Assembly (NCBI GenBank): GCA_036005125.1
Contig: DASYQV010000141.1
Coordinates: 1 to 19,413, forward strand
Length of the DNA: 19,413 bases
Reading direction: 5' to 3'
Source: DASYQV01 sp036005125
Lineage (GTDB): Bacteria; Acidobacteriota; Vicinamibacteria; Vicinamibacterales; UBA2999
Shown: positions 6,053 to 14,857 of the stretch, one piece after another
Numbering within the stretch: the stretch's first letter is position 1
Layout of the letters: every line of letters starts with the position of its first letter
Position numbers and translations under genes: made by a program
Notes under the pieces: generated by a model
What the model saw: the letters and a program-made list of their open reading frames with translations, nothing else
Database searches by the model: none
Told to the model about the DNA's origin: nothing

Positions 6053-7099
6053 GTGAACGTCTCCGATTTCGACTACGACCTGCCCGACGACTTGATCGCG
6101 CAGGGGCCTCCGCCCGAGCGGGGCGCGTCGCGACTGCTCGTGCTGCCGCGTGACGGCGGGCCTTTGGTACACACACGCTTCGACGCGCTCACCGACTACC
6201 TGCGCGGCGGCGACCTCCTCGTCCTGAACAACACGCGCGTATTTCCGGCGCGCCTGATCGGGAACCGTGTTCCGAGCGGCGGCGCTGTCGAGTGCCTGCT
6301 CGTCCGGCGGGCGGAGGACGGGCGATGGGAAGCGCTCGTGCACCCCGGGCAGAAGCTCAAACCTGGATCGCGTGTGCTGTTCGCCCGCAACGGCGTCGAG
6401 CTCCACGGCGAGATCCTCGAGCGACATTTCTACGGCCGGCGGACCATCCGTTTGTGGACCGCGGGCGAGGGCGGCGTCGACGCCGCCCTCGACGCAATTG
6501 GCCATGTTCCGCTGCCGCCGTACATCAAGCGCGACGACCGGCCTGAAGACCGGGAGCGGTACCAGACCGTCTACGCTCGGGAACGCGGATCGATTGCTGC
6601 GCCGACAGCCGGCCTCCATTTCACGCCGGACCTGTTGCTGGAGCTGGAGCGGCGCGGAATCGAGCGCGCCGAGATCACGCTGCACGTCGGGTACGGCACG
6701 TTCAAGCCCGTCCGCACCGGAACGGTCGAAGCGCATACGGTCGATGCCGAGCGATTCAGCATCGACGCGCCCGCCGCCGCCGCGATTTCGCGTGCGATGC
6801 GCGAGAGACGGCGTATCGTCGCCGTGGGCACGACAACGGTGCGCGCGCTGGAATCGCTCGACCCCGGTCCGGACGGCGAGATCCGGCCGATCGCCGGCGA
6901 GACCACGTTGTTCATTTACCCGGGCCGGGCGTTCCGGATCGTCCAGGGATTGATCACGAACTTCCACCTTCCCCGCTCGTCGCTGCTGATGCTGGTGGCG
7001 GCCTTTGCGGGGCGTGAACGCGTGCTGGCCACGTACCGGGAGGCGGTCGCCGAGCGCTATCGTTTCTACAGCTACGGCGACGCGATGCTGATAATCTGA
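6053..7099 (+). CDS. queA: S-adenosylmethionine:tRNA ribosyltransferase-isomerase QueA
   Basis: QueA transfers and isomerises the ribosyl moiety of S-adenosylmethionine onto preQ1-modified tRNA, giving epoxyqueuosine at the wobble position of GUN tRNAs in the cytoplasm. The 348 residues match the usual family length. Family signatures run end to end: FDYDLPDDLIAQ at the N-terminus, NNTRVFPARL, GHVPLPPYIKR, RYQTVYARERGSIAAPTAG, HVGYGTFKPV, VGTTTVRALE, LITNFHLPRSSLLMLV and the terminal FYSYGDAMLI. The start is the GTG at 6053, directly before the conserved N-terminus, although no good ribosome binding site stands ahead of it. The next gene begins 7 bases after the stop, so they are probably cotranscribed. 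Confidence 0.97.
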   Translation: MNVSDFDYDLPDDLIAQGPPPERGASRLLVLPRDGGPLVHTRFDALTDYLRGGDLLVLNNTRVFPARLIGNRVPSGGAVECLLVRRAEDGRWEALVHPGQKLKPGSRVLFARNGVELHGEILERHFYGRRTIRLWTAGEGGVDAALDAIGHVPLPPYIKRDDRPEDRERYQTVYARERGSIAAPTAGLHFTPDLLLELERRGIERAEITLHVGYGTFKPVRTGTVEAHTVDAERFSIDAPAAAAISRAMRERRRIVAVGTTTVRALESLDPGPDGEIRPIAGETTLFIYPGRAFRIVQGLITNFHLPRSSLLMLVAAFAGRERVLATYREAVAERYRFYSYGDAMLII

Positions 7100-7106
7100 C
7101 CGGCAA

Positions 7107-8063
7107 ATGGCGTTCCCGTACGAAGAGTTCGAGCTGTCCGGCATTCGGACCTATCCGCTGGCTTCCCGCCAGAGCAAGGCACGCGCGCAGGATTTCGGCC
7201 GGCCGCATCGGCAGGGCTCGGCATTCGCGGACTGGTTCGCCTCGCTTCCTGACATCCTTGGCGCGAAGGATCTCAAGGCGGTTGTTGACGCGTTACGGCG
7301 AGCGAAGCAGCGCGAGGGCGGCATCATCTGGGGTCTCGGTGCGCACGTGATCAAGACGGGCGTGTCGCCGATCATCGTGGACCTGATGCGAAGAGGTTAC
7401 GTGTCGGCCGTTGCCATGAACGGCGCCGGGCTGATTCACGACTTCGAAGTGGCACTCTCGGGCGCGACGTCGGAAGACGTCGACGAGTCGCTCGGCCCGG
7501 GACGCTTCGGAATGGCTGAAGAGACGGGACGGCTGCTCAATCGCGTCATCAAGGACGCAGCGGAGGCCGGCCAGGGTCTCGGGCGCGGCGTTGCCGCGTT
7601 CCTCGCCGCGCTGAACCCGCCGCACGCGGCCGCCAGCATCGCCGTCGCGGCCCACGCGCTCTCCATTCCGCTCACGGTGCACGTGGCGATTGGCACCGAC
7701 GTCATCCACATGCACCCCGATGCCTCCGGCGCGGCGCTCGGCGAGGCGAGCCTCCGCGATTTCCGGTACTTCGCATCAGCGGTCGCCAGGCTGACGGGGG
7801 GCGTCTATCTCAATTGCGGATCGGCGGTGGTCCTGCCCGAAGTGTTCCTGAAGGCGGTCGCGCTCGCTCGCAACCGCGGTATCGGCCTCGACGGGCTGAC
7901 AACGGTGAACATTGATTTTCTCCGGCTGTATCGGCCGCAGACCAATGTCCTGACCCGGCCCATCGCCGGAACGGGCGGCACGGGTTACTCCTTGATCGGC
8001 CACCACGAGATCCTCATCCCGCTCCTCGCGGCAGCGGTGATCGAAGGCGACGCCGGACGGTAG
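7107..8063 (+). CDS. Deoxyhypusine synthase-like (DHS-fold) protein of unknown function
   Basis: This 318-residue protein resembles the deoxyhypusine synthase superfamily. It shows GLGAHVIKTGVSPIIVDLM, then the MNGAGLIHDFE block (H111-E114) with SGATSEDVDE, and a later GTDVIHMHP segment, consistent with an NAD-binding Rossmann-like fold. I cannot find the Lys-bearing SWGK-type motif of true deoxyhypusine synthases, and bacteria have no eIF5A substrate in the usual sense. Deoxyhypusine formation is therefore unlikely. It may be an NAD-dependent enzyme acting on another amine or nucleoside. It starts 7 bases after queA, and the pair is probably one transcript. No signal peptide or membrane segment is visible. 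The fold assignment rests on motif recognition only. Confidence 0.7.
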   Translation: MAFPYEEFELSGIRTYPLASRQSKARAQDFGRPHRQGSAFADWFASLPDILGAKDLKAVVDALRRAKQREGGIIWGLGAHVIKTGVSPIIVDLMRRGYVSAVAMNGAGLIHDFEVALSGATSEDVDESLGPGRFGMAEETGRLLNRVIKDAAEAGQGLGRGVAAFLAALNPPHAAASIAVAAHALSIPLTVHVAIGTDVIHMHPDASGAALGEASLRDFRYFASAVARLTGGVYLNCGSAVVLPEVFLKAVALARNRGIGLDGLTTVNIDFLRLYRPQTNVLTRPIAGTGGTGYSLIGHHEILIPLLAAAVIEGDAGR

Positions 8064-8086
8064 GCGGGTCTGCACGCCAGACGTAC

Positions 8087-8119
8087 GTAGGCCGGCACTG
8101 TGCCGCATGCGGGCCTACG
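8087..8119. other. Interrupted inverted repeat before the tRNA gene
   Basis: CGTAGGCC pairs with GGCCTACG, enclosing a small GGCA-CTG-TGCC stem. No T-tract follows. It may mark the end of the queA transcript. Confidence 0.4.
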
Positions 8120-8145
8120 ACCAAAGAATGAAGGGGACGCCGTAG

Positions 8146-8151
8146 TACAAT
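8146..8151 (+). promoter_or_regulatory. Possible -10 box of the tRNA gene
   Basis: TACAAT lies 12 bases before the mature tRNA 5' end, which is a plausible distance. No convincing -35 box was found upstream. Confidence 0.3.
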
Positions 8152-8163
8152 CGGTGGTTCTTT

Positions 8164-8237
8164 GCCGGAGTAGCTCAGACGGTTAGAGCATGCGTCTCAT
8201 AAGCGCAGGGCCGGCGGTTCGAGTCCGCCCTCCGGCA
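8164..8237 (+). tRNA. tRNA with CAT anticodon (elongator Met most likely; Ile2 not excluded)
   Basis: The 74-base cloverleaf is complete. The acceptor stem GCCGGAG pairs with CTCCGGC. The D arm is GCTC/GAGC with a 9-base loop. The anticodon stem TGCGT/GCGCA (one G-U pair) holds loop CTCATAA. The variable loop has 5 bases, the T arm is GGCGG-TTCGAGT-CCGCC, and the discriminator is A. CCA is not encoded (CTA follows), so it is added after transcription. A CAT anticodon fits elongator Met or the isoleucine tRNA whose C34 becomes lysidine. Acceptor pairs 4 and 5 are G-C rather than the C-G pairs favoured by E. coli TilS, which leans towards Met. The next gene is tilS itself. Confidence 0.95.
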
Positions 8238-8245
8238 CTAACTCC

Positions 8246-8352
8246 ATTCGTGATTCGTGATTCATGATTTGATCGGCCTACTGAGGAACAGTCACGAATC
8301 CCTCAACGAAATCAAGAATCAATCACGAATCACGAATCAAGAATCAAGAATA
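8246..8352. repeat. Inverted-phrase spacer: GATTCGT phrases and reverse-complement GAATCAC/GAATCAA phrases
   Basis: The left side (8246-8273) reads ATTCGTGATTCGTGATTCAT. The right side (8293-8352) repeats CACGAATC, AATCACGAATCACGAATC and GAATCAAGAATCAAG. The two sides are complementary. The frame running through this region from 8257 is low-complexity and is not used for the tilS start. Confidence 0.75.
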
Positions 8353-8355
8353 GAA

Positions 8356-9776
8356 ATGGTTCTCCTAGCCCGGGTCCGTCGTACCGTTGAGCGGCACGCG
8401 CTCTGGTCGCGCGGGAGCCGGCTGGTCGTGGGGGTGTCCGGCGGTGCCGACTCGGTCGCGCTGACGTTTCTACTTCGTGAGCTCGCCGCATCCGGCGAGC
8501 TGGCGATCGCCGCCCTCGCGCACCTGAACCATCGCCTCCGCCCGACCGCGGACCGTGACGAGAGGTTCTGTCGGGATCTGGCCGCCCGTCTCGGGCTGCC
8601 CCTTCGCATGGCGACCCGGGATGTCGGAGCCCTTGCAATCGCCGAACGGCTGTCGGTCGAAGATGCCGCGCGTCGGACGCGGTATGGGTTCCTCGAAGAA
8701 GTCATGGCTGAGACCGCGGCGGATTGCATTGCTGTCGGCCATACGCTCGACGATCAGGTGGAGACGTTCGTCCTCAAGGCGGTGCGGGGGGCCGGCCTGA
8801 CCGGCCTGGCCGGCATCTATCCCGTTCGCGGCAAGGTCGTACGGCCGCTGCTCGAGCTGTCTCACGAGGAGCTGCGCGAGTACCTAGTCGCGCTGCAGGA
8901 GACGTGGGTGGAGGACGAGACAAATGGAGACATTTCGAACCCGCGCAACCGAGTGCGGCATCTCGTCCTGCCGCAACTCGACCAGGCCTTTGGTGCCTCC
9001 GCACGCCGCAGGATCGCTCACGCCGCCGCGTTCGCCCGCGAGGACGGCAGCCTGCTCGACGAGCTGGCGAAGGCACGCGCGGCAGACCTCGTCCGTGCGG
9101 TCGCGGGTGGCGTGGAGCTTGATGTGAAGCGGGTCCGGGATGAACCGCGGCCGCTCGTGCGCCGCATTCTGTTGAACGCGATGCGCGGAATATTTGCAGG
9201 CAAAGAGTGCAAAGAGATCGGGTCGCGCCACGTCGAAGCGGCCATCGATGTGTTGACCGGCCGCACGGCCGCGGCCGAGGTCCCCGGCGGGAGATGGGAA
9301 CTTCGAGGAAAAAATCTGGTCTTAATAGAACAGTCGGTCGCCGCAACGGACGAGACGCGTTCATTCAGTTACGCGCTGCCGATTCCGGGGCTGACCCACA
9401 TTCACGAGGTCGGGTGTCTAATCGAAGCAGAGCCGCTTGGAACGGATCAGACGGATCGGATGCGTGGTGACATGAGCCTGCGGCAGGGCCGAGGGAACGC
9501 CGCTCTGGTCGCTGTAAGCGGCAGAGGCCCGTTACGGGTCCGAAGCCGACGGCCCGGTGACCGCGTCCGTCCGCCGGGGCTCGGCGGCAGGAAGAAGCTG
9601 CAGGACCTGTTCGTGGATGCGCGCTTGCCGCGCCGCGATCGCGATCGCGTTCCGGTTGTGGTCGACGGCCAGGACCAGGTCGTCTGGGTGCCCGGGCACA
9701 CGGTTTCGGCCGATTTTCAGGCGAAGCGCGAAGACGCCGTGATACTCTTGAAACTTACCCGGTTGGGAGGCAAGGC

Positions 9777-9780
<4 letters not shown>
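8356..9780 (+). CDS. tilS: tRNA(Ile)-lysidine synthase TilS
   Basis: TilS uses ATP and lysine to convert C34 of the CAU-anticodon isoleucine tRNA into lysidine, switching decoding from AUG to AUA. The PP-loop SGGADS is at residues 28-33. Next come HLNHRLRPTADRDERFC, GHTLDDQVETF (the zone that contacts ATP and tRNA) and ISNPRNRVRHLVLPQL. The C-terminal TilS domain has RSRRPGDRVRPPGLGGRKKL and a DLFVDARLPRRDRDRVP segment. The protein has 474 residues, somewhat longer than the E. coli enzyme. I use the ATG at 8356 because the upstream extension lies in the repeat spacer. The stop overlaps the ftsH start by 3 bases. A CAT-anticodon tRNA gene lies just upstream. Confidence 0.95.
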
Positions 9781-11699
<1,919 letters not shown>

Positions 11700-11702
11700 C
11701 TA

Positions 11703-11979
11703 GGTCAAAGGTCAAAGGTCAAAGGTCAAAGGTAAGGTTAAAGGGCTAAGTTAAAGGGCTAGGTTAAAGGGCTAGGTTTAAGTCGAGGTCAACGTCAAAG
11801 GTCAAGGTCAAACGGGGTGGGAGGCTTCTGCTTTTCACCCCGTTGTCGTGTACAGACGTTAACTGAGACTTATACCTACACCTGAGACCTACACCTACAC
11901 CTGAGACCTACACCTGAGACCTACACCTGATACCTTTAACCTCACCTTTGACCTTTGACATTTGACCTTTGACCTGACA
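11703..11979. repeat. Large inverted-phrase spacer between ftsH and folP (AAAGGTC / GACCTTT)
   Basis: The 290-base gap has no gene. The left part has five GGTCAAA units (7-nt period, 11703-11733), then TTAAAGGGCTAGG phrases and further GGTCAA units to about 11811. The middle holds hairpin 11811-11844. The right part has GAGACCTACACCT phrases (11884-11929) and then TTTGACCTTTGAC phrases (11943-11977), complementary to the left edge. A transcript could pair the two edges over roughly 30 bases and enclose about 210 nt. This is the longest of the five such spacers in the window. Confidence 0.85.
11811..11844 (+). other. Hairpin inside the ftsH-folP spacer
   Basis: AACGGGGTG pairs with CACCCCGTT around a 16-base loop containing CTTTT. 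No proper U-tract follows. It could slow or stop transcription after ftsH. Confidence 0.45.
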
Positions 11980-11989
11980 GGTTCTTCAC

Positions 11990-12862
11990 ATGTTTGCCCG
12001 CCGCCGATTCGCGCTGTCGTTGCCGGGAGGCGGGACGCTCGCGCTCGGGGAGCGGACGCTCGTCATGGGCGTGATCAACGTGACACCCGACTCCTTCTCC
12101 GACGGCGGCGATCGATTTGGTCCTGCCGCCGCCATTGACGCGGGCGTGCGGATGGCCGAGGACGGCGCGGACATCCTCGATATCGGAGGGGAGTCGACGA
12201 GGCCGGGCGCCGATCCGCTGGGGGCGGAGGAGGAGCGGTCGCGTGTGCTCCCGGTCATCGAGGCTCTGGCCCGGCGCGTGACGGTTCCGATATCCATCGA
12301 TACCTACAAGGCGTCGGTTGCCGACGCCGCCCTGCGCGCCGGCGCCTCCATCGTCAACGACATCAGCGGTCTGCGTTACGATCCGGCGGTGGGGGAGATC
12401 GTTGCCCGCCACGACGGGCTGCTCGTGCTGATGCATATGCGGGGGCGGCCGAAGGACATGTACGAGCACGCGTCGTATCACGACGTCGTGGACGAGGTGC
12501 TCGACGAGCTGCGGGAGAGCATTGCGTTTGCGACCGCAGCCGGGGTGGCGCGCGACCGAATCCTCGTCGATCCCGGCCTCGGCTTCGCCAAGGACGCGGC
12601 GCACAGCTTCGAGGTGGTCGCGCGGCTCCACGAGTTTGCGGATCTGGGCCGTCCGCTGCTCCTGGGGCCGTCCCGGAAGTCGTTCCTGGCACGCGCGCTC
12701 CGCAGACAGGTTCCGCCAGCCGATCGTGACTGGGCCACGGCGGCCGCCGTGACCGCCGCCGTGCTGGCGGGCGCGCACGTCGTGCGCGTTCATGCGGTTC
12801 GCGAGCTTGTACAGGTGGTTCGCGTGGCCGACGAGATTCGGCGCTATCATCGCCAGGACTAG
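11990..12862 (+). CDS. folP: Dihydropteroate synthase FolP
   Basis: FolP condenses 6-hydroxymethyl-7,8-dihydropterin diphosphate with p-aminobenzoate to give dihydropteroate in folate synthesis, in the cytoplasm. The 290-residue TIM barrel is of normal length. It carries GVINVTPDSFSDGG (27-40, the loop that binds diphosphate and pABA), GGESTRPGA (66-74), SIDTYK (102-107), VNDISG (122-127), LMHMRGRP (147-154), DPGLGFAK (194-201), GPSRKSF (226-232) and VRVHAV (265-270). These cover both pterin and pABA sites, so it should be active. The ATG at 11990 directly follows the repeat spacer; the ribosome binding site is weak. It is followed after 65 bases by cdaA. Confidence 0.97.
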   Translation: MFARRRFALSLPGGGTLALGERTLVMGVINVTPDSFSDGGDRFGPAAAIDAGVRMAEDGADILDIGGESTRPGADPLGAEEERSRVLPVIEALARRVTVPISIDTYKASVADAALRAGASIVNDISGLRYDPAVGEIVARHDGLLVLMHMRGRPKDMYEHASYHDVVDEVLDELRESIAFATAAGVARDRILVDPGLGFAKDAAHSFEVVARLHEFADLGRPLLLGPSRKSFLARALRRQVPPADRDWATAAAVTAAVLAGAHVVRVHAVRELVQVVRVADEIRRYHRQD

Positions 12863-12895
12863 CCGCGCGTTCCGCGCGGGTCTGAGGACCCGCGC
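12863..12895 (+). other. Two mutually exclusive hairpins between folP and cdaA
   Basis: CCGCGCG/CGCGCGG (12863-12879, loop TTC) and GCGCGGGTC/GACCCGCGC (12874-12895, loop TGAG) share the segment 12874-12879. Only one can form at a time. They start directly after the folP stop and lie upstream of cdaA. Confidence 0.55.
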
Positions 12896-12927
12896 TCGGG
12901 GGTCTTGGACGCGGTCCGGTGACCTTG

Positions 12928-13740
12928 ATGGATTTTCTCAACGAGCTGCTTCAACGCCCGGCCGTTTCGTGGTACGACGTGCTCGACGTCGCGATCGTAT
13001 CGATTCTGATCTACGAGCTGCTGCTCCTCATTCGAGGGACGCGGGCTGTGCAGATGGCGCTCAGCGGCGGGTTCCTGATCGCGTTGTTCTTCCTGTCTCG
13101 CTGGCTGCAGCTCGAAACGGTCAACTGGTTGATTCGAAACCTCGCGCCGTACGTGGTCTTCGCGATTATCGTGCTGTTTCAGGCCGACATCCGACGTGCG
13201 CTCGCGCACTTCGGCCGCGCTCCATTCTTCAAGTACTTCGAACGGCTGGAGAGCGCCGACGAAACGATCGAGGAGCTCGTCGTCGCGGCCAGCTCCCTTG
13301 CGGCGCGGCGTATCGGCGCCATCATCGTGATCGAGCGCCAAATCGGCCTTCGCAATTACATCGAGGGCGGCATCCCGCTCGATGCGACCGTCACCTACGA
13401 CCTGCTGGCGAGCGTGTTCCAGCCCGGATCGCCGCTTCACGACGGCGCCGTGATCGTCCAGGCGGATCGAATCGCTGCTGCCGCCTGCTTCCTTCCGCTG
13501 TCGGTCAATCCGCGCCTGAGCAAAGATCTCGGCACGCGGCACCGCGCCGCGCTCGGCCTCACCGAGGAGAACGACGCCGTCGCGATTGTCGTGTCCGAGG
13601 AGACGGGCACGATCTCGCTTGTCCTCGGCGGTGGCATCGAACGCGGCGTCACGCCGGAGCGGCTGCGGTCGCGGCTTCACATCCTGCTCAGCCGCCGGCC
13701 CGCCCCCGAACACCGTGACGCGCGGAGCGCATACGTCTGA
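12928..13740 (+). CDS. cdaA: Diadenylate cyclase CdaA (c-di-AMP synthase)
   Basis: CdaA condenses two ATP into cyclic di-AMP at the inner face of the membrane; the messenger controls potassium and osmolyte balance and cell-wall homeostasis. The 270 residues give three membrane helices (about 18-35, 43-60 and 72-85), then a DisA_N domain with both catalytic motifs, DGA (172-174, in SPLHDGAVIV) and RHR (204-206, in GTRHRAA). I prefer the ATG at 12928; a GTG nine bases upstream in frame is possible and neither has a clear ribosome binding site. The stop overlaps the next start by one base (TGATG), coupling it to its regulator cdaR, with glmM after that. This is the classical cdaA-cdaR-glmM set. 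Confidence 0.95.
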   Translation: MDFLNELLQRPAVSWYDVLDVAIVSILIYELLLLIRGTRAVQMALSGGFLIALFFLSRWLQLETVNWLIRNLAPYVVFAIIVLFQADIRRALAHFGRAPFFKYFERLESADETIEELVVAASSLAARRIGAIIVIERQIGLRNYIEGGIPLDATVTYDLLASVFQPGSPLHDGAVIVQADRIAAAACFLPLSVNPRLSKDLGTRHRAALGLTEENDAVAIVVSEETGTISLVLGGGIERGVTPERLRSRLHILLSRRPAPEHRDARSAYV

Positions 13741-14645
13741 TGGCGTATCGCGGCTTTCGTCATTTCGGCCTGAAGTTCCTGTCGATCGTTCTCGCGGCAC
13801 TGCTCTGGCTCGTCGTCTCCGGCGAGCAGGTCGTGGAGCGGGTGGTGCGCATCCCGCTCGAGTTCACCAATCTTCCCGCGCGCCTCGAAATGGTTGGCGA
13901 TACCCCGGCCGTCGTGGACGTGCGCGTTCGCGGTTCGTCCGGCTCGCTCAGCCGCCTGGCCCCTGGCGAGCTCGTGGCCGTGCTCGACGTCCGTTTGGCC
14001 CGGCCGGGCCGCCGGCTCTTTCACGTGACCGGCACCGACGTCAGGTCGCCTTTCGGTGTGGAGGTGGTGCAAGTCTCACCGGCGAGCCTCTCGGTGGCAT
14101 TCGAGGAGTCGGCGTCGAAGGTCGTTCCGGTCAAGCCCGTCGTCGAGGGCGAACCTCGTGAGGGATTTGTCGTGGGGGCGGTGACTTCGGATCCGGCGAC
14201 GGTCGAGGTCGTCGGACCCGTCTCGTCGCTGGGCAAACTCACCGAAGCCATCACTGAGCCGGTGAGCGTCGCCGGCGCTTCGGCACCCGTTCACGAGTCG
14301 GTTACGATCGGAGTGCTGAATCCGGGCGTCCGACTGCGGACTCCGCAGAGCGCGGCGGTGACGGTCAACGTGGTGGCCGCACCGGTCGAGCACCGCATCA
14401 GCGAGGTGCCCGTCGAGGCCAAGGGCGGCCGGAATGGGGCGCGGTTGGTTCCCGAGCGGGTGACGGTCGTCTTGCGCGGCGCGCGCGAAGTCGTCGACAC
14501 CGTTCGGCCCTCGGATATCGTGGCCACTGTTGATCTCGACGGCCTCGGTCCCGGGCAGTTCCAGCTGCCGGTGCGCGTGGGACCGCCCGCGCGGCTGACC
14601 GTCGTGCGGGTCGAACCGCCACAGGTACAGGTGAGGGTCCGGTAG
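13740..14645 (+). CDS. cdaR: YbbR-domain protein CdaR, membrane-anchored regulator of CdaA
   Basis: CdaR proteins bind CdaA through their single membrane helix and modulate c-di-AMP synthesis from outside the membrane. This 301-residue copy has an N-terminal helix at about 9-26 (LKFLSIVLAALLWLVVSGEQ). Beta-rich YbbR repeats follow, recognisable by alternating segments such as IPLEFTNLPARLEMV with VVDVRVRGS, and later by VPVKPVVEGEPREGFVVG with PATVEVVGP. The last domain ends in VRVEPPQVQVRVR. The ATG overlaps the cdaA stop. Primary sequence is poorly conserved in this family, so the call rests on architecture and position between cdaA and glmM. Confidence 0.88.
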   Translation: MAYRGFRHFGLKFLSIVLAALLWLVVSGEQVVERVVRIPLEFTNLPARLEMVGDTPAVVDVRVRGSSGSLSRLAPGELVAVLDVRLARPGRRLFHVTGTDVRSPFGVEVVQVSPASLSVAFEESASKVVPVKPVVEGEPREGFVVGAVTSDPATVEVVGPVSSLGKLTEAITEPVSVAGASAPVHESVTIGVLNPGVRLRTPQSAAVTVNVVAAPVEHRISEVPVEAKGGRNGARLVPERVTVVLRGAREVVDTVRPSDIVATVDLDGLGPGQFQLPVRVGPPARLTVVRVEPPQVQVRVR

Positions 14646-14724
14646 CCGGCTTGACCGGCCGGATTGCTGACGAATGAGTGAATTTTCGCCGGTCACGCCG
14701 GCTCGCGCCGCGAAGCGGGGCAAA

Positions 14725-14782
14725 GAGACACAGCGCGGCCAAGGCCGGAACCAAATCACGGGCCTTGGCCGCGCTGTGTCTC
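14725..14782. repeat. Perfect 22-bp inverted repeat between cdaR and glmM
   Basis: The left arm 14725-14746 (starting GAGACACAGCGCGGCC) is the exact complement of 14761-14782, with a 14-base loop. No T-tract follows. The arms are GC-rich and the hairpin would be very stable. It belongs with the inverted-phrase spacers because the word GAGACGCTGTG continues to its right. Confidence 0.9.
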
Positions 14783-14824
14783 CAGAGACGCTGTGACACT
14801 AGTGCTCCAGAGACGCTGTGGCAC
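14780..14824. repeat. 20-nt direct repeat next to the inverted repeat
   Basis: CTCCAGAGACGCTGTGACAC (14780-14799) recurs at 14805-14824 with one substitution (GGCAC for GACAC). The phrase is related to the arms of the neighbouring hairpin. Confidence 0.85.
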
Positions 14825-14832
14825 CGAGACTG

Positions 14833-14849
14833 ACGAGGCGGAGCCTCGT
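14833..14849 (+). other. Hairpin just upstream of glmM
   Basis: ACGAGGC and GCCTCGT pair around GGA, eight bases before the glmM ATG. The only purine-rich ribosome-binding-like stretch (GAGGCGGAG) lies in this stem-loop, so it might limit initiation. Confidence 0.4.
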
Positions 14850-14857
14850 TAGGCATC

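Noticed and set aside
8164..8237. Initiator tRNA-fMet
   Set aside because: The first acceptor pair G1-C72 is intact, and the anticodon stem lacks the three consecutive G-C pairs of initiators.
8257..8355. N-terminal extension of TilS by 33 residues
   Set aside because: The extension is encoded by GAATCAC/GAATCAA spacer repeats and is low-complexity. The conserved protein begins at the ATG at 8356.
14725..14824. Insertion-sequence remnant or MITE between cdaR and glmM
   Set aside because: There is no target-site duplication or transposase fragment, and similar inverted layouts with unrelated sequence occur in other spacers.
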